From: Mucilaginibacter pedocola
GTDB lineage: Bacteria > Bacteroidota > Bacteroidia > Sphingobacteriales > Sphingobacteriaceae
DNA length: 64,000 nt
Reading direction: 5' to 3'
Assembly (NCBI RefSeq): GCF_002013915.1
Contig: NZ_MBTF01000023.1
Location: 496,001 to 560,000 of the forward strand
In this document: positions 52,820 to 62,310 of the stretch, in pieces
How the letters are laid out: each line of letters opens with the position of its first letter
Position numbering within the stretch: position 1 is the first letter of the stretch
Position numbers and translations under genes: made by a program
Notes under the pieces: generated by a model
What the model was told of the DNA's origin: nothing
What the model saw: the letters and a program-made list of their open reading frames with translations, nothing else
Databases searched by the model: none

Positions 52820-54244
52820 TTACGACATCTTCAGTTTCTTCTGAATATCGGCAACGTAGCCTTTAAATTTCTTATCGGTATCTATCAGGTCTTCTACGGT
52901 TTGGCAGGCGTAGATAACGGTTGAGTGGTCGCGGCCGCCGAAGAAGTGGCCGATAGATTTTAATGAGCTTTTGGTGTGCGCCTTGGCCAGGTACATTGAT
53001 ATTTGGCGGGCCTGTACAATTTCGCGCTTGCGGGTTTGCGATTTTATCATTTCGATAGGCACCTCAAAATACTCGCAAACCAGGCTTTGGATGTATTCCA
53101 TAGAAATTTCCTTGGCCGAATTTTTTACGAAATTCTTCAGCATCTGCTTAGCCAGGTTCAAATCTATCTCCTTGCGGTTAAGGGTTGATTGTGCCAGCAA
53201 TGATACCATGGCGCCTTCCAGCTCGCGCACGTTGTTATCAATGTTGTGGGCAACGTACTCAACCACATCGTTTGATAGTTCGATGCCGTCCTGGTAGATC
53301 TTGTTTTTCAGGATGGCCATGCGGGTTTCCAAATCAGGAATCTGCAGATCTGCAGATAGGCCCCATTTGAAACGCGATAGCAAGCGCTCTTCTAAACCGG
53401 CCAGATCCTTAGGGGCTTTGTCTGATGTAATGATCAGTTGTTTGCCGCTTTGGTGCAGGTGGTTGAAGATGTGGAAGAAGAAATCCTGTGTTTTTTCTTT
53501 ACCGGCAAAGTTGTGCACATCATCCATAATGAGTACATCAATGGCCTGGTAAAAGTTCACAAAATCGTTAATGTTATTGTGCTTAAGGGCATCAACAAAC
53601 TGCTGGGTAAATTTCTCGCAGCTTACGTATAGCACCAGCTTATCGGGCAGGGTGCGTTTTATTTCGTTACCAATAGCTTGTGCTAAGTGGGTTTTACCCA
53701 GTCCAACACCACCGTATATCATCAGCGGGTTAAACGAGGTGCCGCCCGGTTTGGCCGCTACCGCATAACCTGCCGAACGGGCAAGGCGGTTACAATCGCC
53801 TTCCACAAAACTTTCGAAGGTGTAGTTACGGTTAAGCTGAGGGTCTACATTCAGTTTCTTCAATCCCGGTATAACAAAAGGATTTTTAATATCCTTGTTA
53901 ATAGAAATGGGAATAGGCATGCTTTGGCTTTTAGCCTCGGCACCGTTGCCGTTTGATGGCATGTTGGTAGTATACGGCTTGCTGGTAGATTGCTCCACAA
54001 CAATGTTATACTCCAAGCGGCCTTCGTCTCCCAGTTGTTTCTTAATGGTTTTGCGTAACAAGCCTACGTAATGCTCCTCGAGCCATTCGTAAAAAAACAA
54101 ACTTGGTACCTGAATGGTAAGCACGCTCCCTTCCATCCTCAAGGCTTTTATCGGCTCGAACCAGGTCTTAAAACTCTGGGCCGGTATATTGTCTTTGATG
54201 ATCTGCAAGCAGCTATTCCAAACGTTAGTACAAGTTTTTTCCAT
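52820..54244 (-). CDS. dnaA: Chromosomal replication initiator protein DnaA
   Basis: 474 residues, full length. Domain I about 1-85 (NVWNSCLQIIKDNIPAQSFKTWFEPIKAL), a linker, AAA+ domain about 135-345 with Walker A YGGVGLGKTHLAQAIG, Walker B LIMDDVHNF and sensor II region, and domain IV with the DnaA signature HFFGGRDHSTVIYACQTVE. It opens oriC. DnaN, gyrB and other usual origin neighbours are not in the window, so the gene is isolated as often seen in Bacteroidota. Confidence 0.98.
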   Translation of the reverse strand: MEKTCTNVWNSCLQIIKDNIPAQSFKTWFEPIKALRMEGSVLTIQVPSLFFYEWLEEHYVGLLRKTIKKQLGDEGRLEYNIVVEQSTSKPYTTNMPSNGNGAEAKSQSMPIPISINKDIKNPFVIPGLKKLNVDPQLNRNYTFESFVEGDCNRLARSAGYAVAAKPGGTSFNPLMIYGGVGLGKTHLAQAIGNEIKRTLPDKLVLYVSCEKFTQQFVDALKHNNINDFVNFYQAIDVLIMDDVHNFAGKEKTQDFFFHIFNHLHQSGKQLIITSDKAPKDLAGLEERLLSRFKWGLSADLQIPDLETRMAILKNKIYQDGIELSNDVVEYVAHNIDNNVRELEGAMVSLLAQSTLNRKEIDLNLAKQMLKNFVKNSAKEISMEYIQSLVCEYFEVPIEMIKSQTRKREIVQARQISMYLAKAHTKSSLKSIGHFFGGRDHSTVIYACQTVEDLIDTDKKFKGYVADIQKKLKMS

Positions 54245-54581
54245 AGTAGATAGTAGTAATTCTTTGATTTCCAGTACGTCTCAAAACGATTTTTTCGGCC
54301 GTTTCGGAACATCGAATATTCGGAAAAAAAGCCAATTAAAAAATACTTTTCAACAATTTTTCCGAAATATATTTATTCAAAAAGCACCATTTTTTAACGC
54401 GTAATTCATATAAAATGCTATCTTTCGCATGCTTACGGCAAATATGTGCCCGTACGCGTCGCAAACGCAGTTTTTAAAGTTTAAACAGCAATTGTATTTC
54501 CGCTTGTGTGGAAAAGTTCCGGCTTGCCTTACCTCTATTTGCTCTAAATTATTTTTTAAATTTTAACCGGCTTCCCATCTA
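54245..54581. other. dnaA upstream region with DnaA-box-like sites, possible origin or autoregulation
   Basis: 337 bases, AT rich, with TGTGGAAAA at 54507-54515 (exact match to TTWTNCACA on the minus strand) and two 8/9 matches, TTTTCAACA (54347-54355) and TTATTCAAA (54373-54381). CGAATATTCG (54313-54322) is a perfect palindrome within TTTTTTCGG...CGGAAAAAA arms. No gene is supported. Number and quality of boxes are low for a full oriC. Confidence 0.4.
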
Positions 54582-56129
54582 TTAATATTCCCCGAAAATA
54601 TCCCGGAGCGTATCAGCTATTTCGCCCAAGGTGGCGTAGCTTTCTACAGCGGTTAAAATGTAAGGCATAAGGTTTTCTTTCCCTTTTGCAGCAGCTGCAA
54701 GGTTGTGCAGCGCCGTATTTACCTCAGCATTATTTCTATGCTCTCTTAAACGAACCAGCCCCTCAGTTTGTTTGCGGCGTATACTGTCATTTATTCTAAA
54801 AGTGCTATCTGCCACAGGCTCAGGCACAATAAATTTATTTACGCCAACAACTACCTTTTCGCAGCTTTCTATAGCGGTTTGGTAACGGTAAGCAGCTGCC
54901 GCAATTTCTTGCTGGATGTAGTCGTTTTCTATCGCTTTTACCGAGCCGCCCATAGCCTCTATCTTATCTATATACAACTGTGCGGCTGTTTCCATCTGGT
55001 TGGTAAGCTCCTCCACAAAGTACGATCCGGCCAAGGGGTCTACCGTATCGGTTATGCCGCTCTCAAAAGCTATGATCTGTTGGGTGCGCAATGCCGTACG
55101 TGCGGCTTCTTCGGTGGGTAGAGAGAGGGCCTCGTCGTACCCATTGGTGTGCAGGCTTTGGGTACCGCCAAGCACGGCGGCCATGGCCTGTATACTTACG
55201 CGGGCCACATTATTTATAGGCTGCTGGGCGGTTAGGGTAGAGCCGCCGGTTTGGGCATGGAAACGCAGCTTTTGTGCACCCGCATCGGTAGCGCCAAGCT
55301 CTTGGGTGATGTTTGCCCACATGCGCCTTGCCGCCCTGAATTTTGCTATCTCCTCGAAGAAATTATTATGGCAGTTGAAGAAGAATGAGAGACGTTTGGC
55401 GAAGATGTTTATATCTAAACCTTTCTCCAGCGCCGCCTTTAAATAGGTTTTGCCGTTGGCGAGAGTGAAGGCAAGTTCCTGCACGGCAGTGGAGCCGGCC
55501 TCGCGTATATGGTAACCCGATATAGATATCGTGTTCCACTTGGGTAGTTCTTTGCTGCAATATTCAAAAATATCGGTTATCAACCGCATGGATGGGGCGG
55601 GCGGGTATATATAGGTACCGCGCGCGGCATACTCCTTTAATATATCGTTTTGTATAGTGCCCGATATTTCCTTCAGGTCGGCCCCTTGTTTTTTGGCTAG
55701 GGCGATGTACATGGCCATGAGGGTAGAAGCCGTGGCATTAATAGTCATGCTGGTGGTGATGTCCTGCAGTTTAATGCCATCGAACAGCACCTCCATATCC
55801 AGCAACGAATCTATAGCTACGCCAACTTTGCCTACTTCGCCTTCGGCCAGTTCGTGGTCGCTATCGTAACCTATTTGCGTAGGCAGGTCGAAAGCTACCG
55901 AAAGGCCCATAGTGCCCTGGCTTAGTAAATAATGATAACGCTTGTTGCTTTCTTCGGCGGTAGAAAAACCGGCGTATTGGCGCATGGTCCATGGGCGGCC
56001 GCGGTACATATCTTTTTGTATGCCGCGGGTAAAGGGGAACTCGCCTGGCAATTCGTTCATGCCCGAAGCTTTGGTATACACCTCTTTTATTTCGATGCCC
56101 GAATCGTTGCTGATCTTTTTGCCCGCCAT
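54582..56129 (-). CDS. Methylmalonyl-CoA mutase large-subunit catalytic domain protein
   Basis: 515 residues of the TIM-barrel domain only; the C-terminal cobalamin-binding domain (about 130 residues, with D-x-H-x-x-G) is absent. It should need a separate B12-binding subunit, which is not in this window. Seen: [71 protein letters not shown] and [11 protein letters not shown]. The residue equivalent to Tyr89 (DMYRGRPWT) and Arg207 ([10 protein letters not shown]), which hold the methylmalonyl carboxylate, are both present, pointing to methylmalonyl-CoA rather than isobutyryl-CoA. The preceding gene is six bases away, in the same unit. Confidence 0.88.
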   Translation of the reverse strand: MAGKKISNDSGIEIKEVYTKASGMNELPGEFPFTRGIQKDMYRGRPWTMRQYAGFSTAEESNKRYHYLLSQGTMGLSVAFDLPTQIGYDSDHELAEGEVGKVGVAIDSLLDMEVLFDGIKLQDITTSMTINATASTLMAMYIALAKKQGADLKEISGTIQNDILKEYAARGTYIYPPAPSMRLITDIFEYCSKELPKWNTISISGYHIREAGSTAVQELAFTLANGKTYLKAALEKGLDINIFAKRLSFFFNCHNNFFEEIAKFRAARRMWANITQELGATDAGAQKLRFHAQTGGSTLTAQQPINNVARVSIQAMAAVLGGTQSLHTNGYDEALSLPTEEAARTALRTQQIIAFESGITDTVDPLAGSYFVEELTNQMETAAQLYIDKIEAMGGSVKAIENDYIQQEIAAAAYRYQTAIESCEKVVVGVNKFIVPEPVADSTFRINDSIRRKQTEGLVRLREHRNNAEVNTALHNLAAAAKGKENLMPYILTAVESYATLGEIADTLRDIFGEY

Positions 56130-56135
56130 GGTATC

Positions 56136-56666
56136 TTAAAATAGGTCTTCCAGGTCTTGCCTTAAAAGAGTGATAGCAATATCGTAAGGGTTTTCGTCCA
56201 GCTTGCCCAAATGGTTAAGGGTAATGCGGCCAAGGTCTAAGCCGTTAGCATCTTCGGGGAGGGCTTTTAGGGCGCTTCCTACTACTGCCAGGGTATCTTC
56301 TTTAACACGTTTTATAACTGCCCAGGCGCGGCTGCTTACATATATCTGCTGGGTAACGTTGTGCTGGTACTCGTTGCGCACCTCATTCATAATAACAGCA
56401 TGCAATTCGGCAGCGGGTAGGCTATTGCCATTTAGGCGGATGAGCATATTGGCGGGGTTTACGCGCTCTATAAAAAGCACCAACCGCTCGTAGGCTTGCA
56501 AACGCAATGGCAAAGTTTGTGCACTAAGCCCCTTTTTTAGTTCGAGCGATTGCAGGGTTTGGCTTTTATCTAAATAAGGCTTAAAAAGGTAGAAGGCAAT
56601 GTATATGATACCGATACCCGCTACGGTGTATTTTAAAATATCAGTTAGTAAACTCGAAAGATCCAT
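56136..56666 (-). CDS. Membrane-anchored protein of unknown function next to the mutase
   Basis: 176 residues. One TM segment near 12-30 (YTVAGIGIIYIAFYLF), then a cytoplasmic helical domain of charged residues (RLQAYERLVLFIERVNPANML). It resembles conserved proteins of unknown function in Bacteroidota, but I do not name a family with certainty. Six bases from the mutase gene, so it is the first gene of the unit; a chaperone or assembly role for the mutase is only speculation. Confidence 0.7.
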   Translation of the reverse strand: MDLSSLLTDILKYTVAGIGIIYIAFYLFKPYLDKSQTLQSLELKKGLSAQTLPLRLQAYERLVLFIERVNPANMLIRLNGNSLPAAELHAVIMNEVRNEYQHNVTQQIYVSSRAWAVIKRVKEDTLAVVGSALKALPEDANGLDLGRITLNHLGKLDENPYDIAITLLRQDLEDLF

Positions 56667-56733
56667 GTTTTTCTAAATGTTAGGCGTAGGCCACAAATAA
56701 TTGGGCACCCGCAAAAATCCGCATTTTAGGTTA

Positions 56734-56741
56734 TATATTTG
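56734..56741 (+). promoter_or_regulatory. Bacteroidota-type -7 element of the iron-sulfur carrier gene
   Basis: TATATTTG matches TAnnTTTG, 21 bases before the ATG at 56763. No clear -33 box. Confidence 0.45.
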
Positions 56742-56762
56742 TATGGTTAATATAAAAATAAG

Positions 56763-57116
56763 ATGAGCGCGACTGTGGAAACCCTTGTTGCACCGGTTAC
56801 TTTAACGCCGGGTGCCGTAAAAGAACTTTATAAACTAAGAGACCAGCAGGAATTGACAGATGATTTTGGCTTGCGTATTGGCGTAGAGGGCGGCGGCTGC
56901 TCGGGCATGAGCTATGTGCTGGGTTTCGACCAAAAGAAAGATGGCGACAAAGAATATAACATCGAGGGCTTAACTGTGTTTATGCACAAAGCGCATGGTA
57001 TGTATTTGGCCGGTATGCAAATCGATTTTCAGGATGGGCTTAACGCACGCGGGTTTACGTTTAACAACCCAAATGCTGCCAGCACCTGCGGTTGCGGTAC
57101 ATCGTTCTCGGTGTAA
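56763..57116 (+). CDS. A-type iron-sulfur cluster carrier protein (IscA/SufA/ErpA family)
   Basis: 117 residues. The three cluster-binding cysteines are present: VEGGGCSGMSYVLGF and the C-terminal STCGCGTSF. It receives [2Fe-2S] or [4Fe-4S] clusters from the Suf scaffold and delivers them to target enzymes. It is isolated from any suf operon in this window. A hairpin terminator follows 25 bases downstream. Confidence 0.95.
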   Translation: MSATVETLVAPVTLTPGAVKELYKLRDQQELTDDFGLRIGVEGGGCSGMSYVLGFDQKKDGDKEYNIEGLTVFMHKAHGMYLAGMQIDFQDGLNARGFTFNNPNAASTCGCGTSFSV

Positions 57117-57141
57117 CCACCTGCAATAGAAAATATTTTCG

Positions 57142-57172
57142 AAGCCTCATCCGGTTGGATGGGGCTTTTTTA
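57142..57172 (+). terminator. Rho-independent terminator after the A-type carrier gene
   Basis: AAGCCTCATCC, loop GGTT, GGATGGGGCTT then TTTTAT, with one wobble pair. It overlaps the last bases of the convergent TlpA-like gene. Confidence 0.8.
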
Positions 57173-57889
57173 TTTGGCGGTTTTTAGCTTCTTGATGGTT
57201 TGCGCAACCCAATAAGGCACCGCGCCATTGTTGTAGCCCAAGCTTTGGAAAGCAATGTTGCCATCTTTATCAATCACCAGGGTTACGGGGCATTCGGTTA
57301 CGCCATGGTAGGTAAAGTACGCCGCGCCGGCCGGAATAACATTAAAGTTGAACGGCGATATCTTCAGAAACTCTTGAACGTATGCTTTATCATCGGTAGT
57401 AATGGCTACAAATACAATGTTGCTATCGTTTTTATAGGCATCGGCAACGCGGTTTAATTCGGCTATCTGGTACCTGCTGGGTGCCGATGCTACCTGCCAA
57501 AAATTGAAGACAATGATCTTCCCCCTTAACTCTTCGGCGGTGATGGTTTTGCCGTTAACATCCTGCATGTTCAGCAATACAAAATGGTTTCCCCGCTTAA
57601 AAAATATAGTTTGCCTTGGCGATAGGCCTGCAAATTCGGCAGCCTCTGCAACGGTATCGCGCAATATAAGCGTAAATGCAGTGCTGTCGCTTTCGGGGTT
57701 TGTTGGCTTTAATTTGTATTTATTTGTAGCCCACAGCTTTTGCCATTCGGCATAGGCGTAGGGCTGGCCGTTTGCTGTGGTAACTTTTGTATTTTGGCTA
57801 AGTGCGTATTGGTTAACGGGTGCTTGTTGCTGGGCCTTTGCGGTTATTATGCTGAAAGTTAATGCAATAAGTATAATTATCTTTCTCAC
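57170..57889 (-). CDS. TlpA/ResA-like thioredoxin-fold protein lacking redox cysteines
   Basis: 239 residues with a signal peptide MRKIIILIALTFSIITAKA. The C-terminal part, about 115-235, is a TlpA-like redoxin: GKIIVFNFWQVASAPSRYQIAEL, ITTDDKAYVQEFL and ECPVTLVIDKDGNIAF. At the position where the family has F-W-A-x-W-C-P-P-C the sequence reads F-W-Q-V-A-S-A-P-S, so both active-site cysteines are serine and the preceding Trp is Ala. The only Cys left is in TECPVTL, on the cis-Pro side. It cannot be a normal thiol oxidoreductase; binding or scaffolding is likely. Confidence 0.88.
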   Translation of the reverse strand: MRKIIILIALTFSIITAKAQQQAPVNQYALSQNTKVTTANGQPYAYAEWQKLWATNKYKLKPTNPESDSTAFTLILRDTVAEAAEFAGLSPRQTIFFKRGNHFVLLNMQDVNGKTITAEELRGKIIVFNFWQVASAPSRYQIAELNRVADAYKNDSNIVFVAITTDDKAYVQEFLKISPFNFNVIPAGAAYFTYHGVTECPVTLVIDKDGNIAFQSLGYNNGAVPYWVAQTIKKLKTAK

Positions 57890-58034
57890 GGTGGCTGTGT
57901 TTTTCGGGCTTTAAGTTAGTGCAAGTTTTTTATGCAGGCAAAGTTTTAATTAAGCCGTTAAAACATAGGGCCCGGCTGTAACAAATGGAGGCATGCTATA
58001 GTCAAAATGCACACGAGTTTATTAAATTACAAGC

Positions 58035-59273
58035 ATGCCGGTAAAAACTACCTACAGAGAGAATATAGCCATAGCACTACAGTCAATAGCCGGCAACAGG
58101 CTGCGTACATCGCTTACTGCCCTTATTATTGCTATTGGCATTATGGCCCTGGTGGGCATTTTAACCGCCATAGAAGGCATCAGGCAGTTTACTAACGATG
58201 CCTTTGCCGGGCTTGGGGCAAACTCGTTTACCATACAAAACCGCGGGGCAGGCATTAGTTTCGGCAATGGCGGGCACCGCAAAATTTATCCAGCTATAGA
58301 TTACCAGCAGGCCGAGCGCTTTTATAAAACCTTTAAACTGCCTGCCCGCATGAGTATTGATTTTACGGTATCGGGCACGGCTATCGCCAAATACGAAAGC
58401 GTAAAAACAAACCCAAACATTAGGGTAATAGGCAGTAACGAAAACTATATTTTTATAAAAGGGCACAAAATTGCCTACGGTCGTAACTTCTCTACATCCG
58501 AGATTGAGCACGGTGCCAACGTGGTGATCATTGGCGATGAGTTGAAGAAGAAACTCTTTAAAACCGGCGACCCGGTAAATAAATACATTTTATTAGGCGC
58601 GAGCAAATTCAGGGTTATCGGCGTAATTGCCGCTAAAGGCAGTAATGCTTTCGGGGGCGATAAATTTTGCGTTATCCCGGTTTTGAAAGGCAGGCAGATA
58701 GCCGCTACATCCAAACCATCATTTTCTGTAGTGATCAATGTTCCCCGCCCCGAAGCTCTGGATGCCACCATAGGCGAGGCAACATCGCTTTTCAGAAATG
58801 TACGCGGGTTGCGCCTTGGGCAGGATAATAATTTTGAGATATTCCGTGCCGACTCCATCCAGGCCGAACTATCGAGCAACCTTGACGGCGTAACGGCGGC
58901 AGGTTTTGCCATAGGCATTATTACATTGATTGGTGCTGCCATAGGGTTGATGAATATTATGCTGGTATCGGTAACAGAACGCACGCGCGAGATTGGTTTA
59001 CGCAAGGCCATTGGTGCTACACCATCGGTAATACGCAAGCAGTTTTTAATAGAGGCTATAGTAATATGCCTTATAGGCGGTGTAGGCGGCATCATACTCG
59101 GCATATCGGCCGGCAACCTTATTGCCGTACAAATAAGCGGCACGTTTGTGGTGCCATGGTTCTGGCTGTTTTGGGCAATTGCCCTGTGTACAGGTATCGG
59201 GCTGTCATCAGGCTTTTACCCCGCCAAAAAAGCCGCTAAGCTCGACCCTGTTGAGGCGCTTAGGTATGAGTAG
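58035..59273 (+). CDS. ABC transporter permease, MacB/FtsX type
   Basis: 412 residues, a single PCD-FtsX unit. TM1 near 25-46 ([20 protein letters not shown]), periplasmic MacB_PCD about 50-270, three TM segments about 285-400 with the FtsX-type [18 protein letters not shown] and the C-terminal [22 protein letters not shown]. Typical for MacB-like export of antibiotic or lipoprotein-type substrates. No ATPase or membrane-fusion gene adjoins it in the window, so partners lie elsewhere. It is divergent from the TlpA-like gene. Confidence 0.93.
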   Translation: MPVKTTYRENIAIALQSIAGNRLRTSLTALIIAIGIMALVGILTAIEGIRQFTNDAFAGLGANSFTIQNRGAGISFGNGGHRKIYPAIDYQQAERFYKTFKLPARMSIDFTVSGTAIAKYESVKTNPNIRVIGSNENYIFIKGHKIAYGRNFSTSEIEHGANVVIIGDELKKKLFKTGDPVNKYILLGASKFRVIGVIAAKGSNAFGGDKFCVIPVLKGRQIAATSKPSFSVVINVPRPEALDATIGEATSLFRNVRGLRLGQDNNFEIFRADSIQAELSSNLDGVTAAGFAIGIITLIGAAIGLMNIMLVSVTERTREIGLRKAIGATPSVIRKQFLIEAIVICLIGGVGGIILGISAGNLIAVQISGTFVVPWFWLFWAIALCTGIGLSSGFYPAKKAAKLDPVEALRYE

Positions 59274-59361
59274 GGGTTAGAATCAAGAAGTAAGAGTCAA
59301 GAATCAAGAAAAAAACTTAATTGGTATACAAACCTTTTAGTTATGGTTGTTTTGTATGTTA

Positions 59362-60108
59362 TTAAAACAGCAATTTATTTTTTAAGGGATAACTTTCAAC
59401 CAACAGTTTTTCAATATAATCAGTAGTAAGCGCATCTTCAAATGCCTGGGCGTGGCGCGGGTGGTGCATATCGCTCGACATGAAATCTACTATCTGCTCG
59501 TCAACCATCTCCTCGGCAATTTTTTGGGTTTGTTTGCCGTAGTAGCCTGTTAGCGATATAGTATTTAATTGCATCGCACAGCCCCAGCTGCGTATAGCGC
59601 GCATACGGTCAACCCCCATGTAAGCGTAACGCTCGGGGTGGGCCAAAATAGGTTTATAACCCGCATCGCGCATTTTTTGCACCATTTGTATTACGTTAGG
59701 CGGCTCGTTAATAAACGATAGCTCAAACAATACGTACTTTTCCTCACCCATTGTCATTAAGGTGCCTTCATCAATGCGGCGTTCAAATGTTTCGTCGAAG
59801 TAGTGCTCGGCAGCAGCCTCTACCGGTATATCAATGTTTTGGTTTTTTAGTTCCTCTTTAAGTACAGCAAGCGCGTTCATGATGCTGTCGCGGTCGTTAC
59901 GGTAATAATCGGCCATAACGTGCGGCGTGGCAATTACTTTTTTAATGCCAAGCTCCATCATTTTTTTGATCAGTACAATTGATTCTTCGGGCGTTTGGGC
60001 GCCATCATCTATCCCCGGTAGTACATGCGAGTGCATATCTACCAAAATGGGCGAATAATCCAGCGTTCTTTCTTTCTTTACCTGCTTCTTCTTAAATAAT
60101 CCAAACAT
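59362..60108 (-). CDS. CpsB/CapC-type protein-tyrosine phosphatase (PHP fold)
   Basis: 248 residues. PHP motifs: first VDMHSHVLPGIDDGAQTPEES, VIATPHVMADYY, AEHYFDETFER, PILAHPERY and SSDMHHPRHA, holding the metal-binding His/Asp/Glu residues. Family members dephosphorylate tyrosine kinases that control capsule export. It lies six bases behind rfbB on the same strand and starts the end of a surface-polysaccharide gene block; no Wzc-type kinase is seen within the window. Confidence 0.92.
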   Translation of the reverse strand: MFGLFKKKQVKKERTLDYSPILVDMHSHVLPGIDDGAQTPEESIVLIKKMMELGIKKVIATPHVMADYYRNDRDSIMNALAVLKEELKNQNIDIPVEAAAEHYFDETFERRIDEGTLMTMGEEKYVLFELSFINEPPNVIQMVQKMRDAGYKPILAHPERYAYMGVDRMRAIRSWGCAMQLNTISLTGYYGKQTQKIAEEMVDEQIVDFMSSDMHHPRHAQAFEDALTTDYIEKLLVESYPLKNKLLF

Positions 60109-60114
60109 CGTTTT

Positions 60115-61167
60115 TTAACGGTTATTATATTGCTCACTGTAGTACTCCTGGTAATGGCCCGATGTTACATCGTTCAGCCATCCTTCATTAGCCAGGTACC
60201 AATCTACAGTTTTTTCTAATCCTTCTTCAAATGTAATTGATGGTTCCCAACCCAGCTCGGCCTTTAGCTTGGTGGCATCAATAGCGTAACGTAAATCGTG
60301 CCCGGCACGGTCGGTAACATAGGTTATCAATTTTGCCGATTCGCCTTCTTCGCGGCCCAGTTTTTTGTCTAATATAGTACAAAGCAACTTTATCAGGTCT
60401 ATATTTTTCCATTCGTTATGGCCGCCAATATTGTAGGTAGTACCAATAGCTGCCTTGTGGAATATTACATCAATGGCGCGGGCGTGGTCTTCCACCCAAA
60501 GCCAGTCGCGTACGTTTTCGCCTTTGCCGTATACAGGCACCGGTTTTTGCTGTTTAATATTGTTTATGGCTAATGGTATCAGCTTCTCGGGGAAGTGGAA
60601 CGAGCCGTAGTTATTGCTGCAGTTTGATATTACTGCGGGCAGGCCGTAAGTATCGTGGTAAGCACGCACAAAATGGTCCGAACTTGCTTTTGAGGCCGAG
60701 TAGGGCGAGTGCGGATCGTAGGCCGTAGTTTCGGTAAACATATCTGTTTCGCCCAATGTGCCGTAAACCTCATCTGTTGATACATGGTAAAAGCGTTTGC
60801 CTTCGTAATTGCCTTTCCAAATGTTTTTGGCAGCATTAAGCAGGTTTACGGTGCCCACTACGTTGGTCATCACAAATTCTAACGGGTTGGTTATCGAGCG
60901 GTCTACGTGCGATTCGGCAGCCAAATGTATTACCGCATCAGGCTGTTCCTGCTCAAATAAATTGTTGATGTAGGCCAAATCAACAATATCGCCTTTTACA
61001 AAGCGGTAGTTGGGCTCGTTCTCAATATCTTTTAAGTTGGCCAGGTTACCTGCATATGTAAGTTTGTCCAGGTTGATGATCTGGTATTGCGGATAGGTTT
61101 TTACGAAGCGGCGCACTACATGCGAACCTATAAAACCTGCCCCGCCGGTTATGATGATCTTTTTCAT
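60115..61167 (-). CDS. rfbB: dTDP-glucose 4,6-dehydratase
   Basis: 350 residues, full length. Extended SDR: NAD site ITGGAGFIGSHVVRRF, DKLTYAGNLANL, catalytic Tyr-x3-Lys in YSASKASSDHFVRAYHDTYGLP, Thr-Asp-Glu in HVSTDEVYGTL. It makes dTDP-4-keto-6-deoxy-glucose, an intermediate for rhamnose and other deoxy-sugars. The rhamnose genes rfbA, rfbC and rfbD are not in this stretch. It is followed by the CpsB-type gene after six bases and follows galE by 62 bases. Confidence 0.95.
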   Translation of the reverse strand: MKKIIITGGAGFIGSHVVRRFVKTYPQYQIINLDKLTYAGNLANLKDIENEPNYRFVKGDIVDLAYINNLFEQEQPDAVIHLAAESHVDRSITNPLEFVMTNVVGTVNLLNAAKNIWKGNYEGKRFYHVSTDEVYGTLGETDMFTETTAYDPHSPYSASKASSDHFVRAYHDTYGLPAVISNCSNNYGSFHFPEKLIPLAINNIKQQKPVPVYGKGENVRDWLWVEDHARAIDVIFHKAAIGTTYNIGGHNEWKNIDLIKLLCTILDKKLGREEGESAKLITYVTDRAGHDLRYAIDATKLKAELGWEPSITFEEGLEKTVDWYLANEGWLNDVTSGHYQEYYSEQYNNR

Positions 61168-61229
61168 TCGTTAAATTGAAAGCCGATGTTTAACAACAGA
61201 CAACAACATCAGCCCGTTAATGTGTTTTT

Positions 61230-62252
61230 TTATTGTAAAGGGTTTTCGGCAATATATTTTTCCCAGTTCCAGGCCGATGCCATCATGGTGTTTACATCCA
61301 GCTCGGTTTTCCAGCCCAGTTGGTTGGTAGATTTAGTTACATCGCCCCAAACCTGCTCCACATCGCCTGCGCGGGCAGGGCCTATCCGGTAATTCAATTT
61401 CACACCGGTGGTTTCTTCAAAGGCCTTTATTACCTCCAGTACCGATGTACCCTTGCCTGTGCCAATGTTAAACATATCATAGCCTTTAAAACTATCCTTT
61501 TCGGCAAGTTTTAAGGCGGCAACGTGTGCTTTGGCTAAATCGACTACGTGTATGTAGTCGCGGATGTTGCTGCCATCGGGCGTGTTGTATTGGTCGCCAA
61601 AAACGGTGAGCATTTCGCGTTTGCCAATAGCGGTTTGGGTAATAAACGGCACCAGGTTTTGTGGCACGCCAATAGGCAACTCGCCTATCAGCGCACTTTC
61701 GTGGGCACCAACCGGGTTAAAGTAACGCAACGAGATAATTTTATAAGTACTGCCTGCGGCAATAACATCCTGCAAAATTTCTTCGGCTATTTGCTTGGTA
61801 TTGCCATATGGCGATTGCGCCGGTTTCACAGGCGCATCTTCGGTAACGGGCAATACATCGGGCTGGCCATAAACGGTGCAGCTTGATGAGAATATGAAGT
61901 TAAGCGGTTTGCCCTCGTAAGCATTTAAAATATTCACCAGGGAGAAAAAGTTATTGCGGTAATATTTCAACGGCAGTTTTACCGATTCGCCAACCGCTTT
62001 GGAGGCCGCAAAATGTATGATGCCGCCAACTTCGGGTTCTTGCGCTGCAAAGTTTTTTACAGCAGCTTCGTCGCAAAGGTCAAACTGGTAAAGCGGTGGC
62101 TCGTAGCCGATGATCTTAGCCAACTGGCCAAGGATTTTGATGCTCGAGTTAGAAAGGTCGTCTACTATAATAGGGTCGTAGCCGGCATTCACCAATTCAA
62201 CAACGGTGTGCGAGCCAATAAAACCTAAACCTCCGGTAACTAATATTTTCAT
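61230..62252 (-). CDS. galE: UDP-glucose 4-epimerase
   Basis: 340 residues from the ATG at 62252; the longer frame to 62285 would overlap the terminator. Extended SDR: NAD site ILVTGGLGFIGSHTVVEL, catalytic SSCTVYG and Y-x3-K in YGNTKQIAEE, substrate residues NPVGAHESALIGE, and C-terminal region typical of GalE. It interconverts UDP-glucose and UDP-galactose for cell-surface glycans. It is part of a minus-strand sugar gene series after the UDP-xylose synthase gene, with a terminator hairpin between the two. Confidence 0.95.
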   Translation of the reverse strand: MKILVTGGLGFIGSHTVVELVNAGYDPIIVDDLSNSSIKILGQLAKIIGYEPPLYQFDLCDEAAVKNFAAQEPEVGGIIHFAASKAVGESVKLPLKYYRNNFFSLVNILNAYEGKPLNFIFSSSCTVYGQPDVLPVTEDAPVKPAQSPYGNTKQIAEEILQDVIAAGSTYKIISLRYFNPVGAHESALIGELPIGVPQNLVPFITQTAIGKREMLTVFGDQYNTPDGSNIRDYIHVVDLAKAHVAALKLAEKDSFKGYDMFNIGTGKGTSVLEVIKAFEETTGVKLNYRIGPARAGDVEQVWGDVTKSTNQLGWKTELDVNTMMASAWNWEKYIAENPLQ

Positions 62253-62271
62253 GATAGGGCTTTTGTATAAA

Positions 62272-62305
62272 GCTAAGCCTTGCAATGGTTATTGCAAGGC
62301 TTAGC
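62272..62305 (-). terminator. Hairpin between UDP-xylose synthase gene and galE
   Basis: GCTAAGCCTTGCAAT (62272-62286), loop GGTT, ATTGCAAGGCTTAGC (62291-62305), a perfect 15-base-arm hairpin six bases after the UDP-xylose synthase stop. The T run is short. Confidence 0.7.
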
Positions 62306-62310
62306 GGTTA

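Noticed and set aside
54114-54404. 96-codon ORF antisense to the dnaA start
   Set aside because: It is an antisense shadow of dnaA running into its AT-rich leader; no homology recognised.
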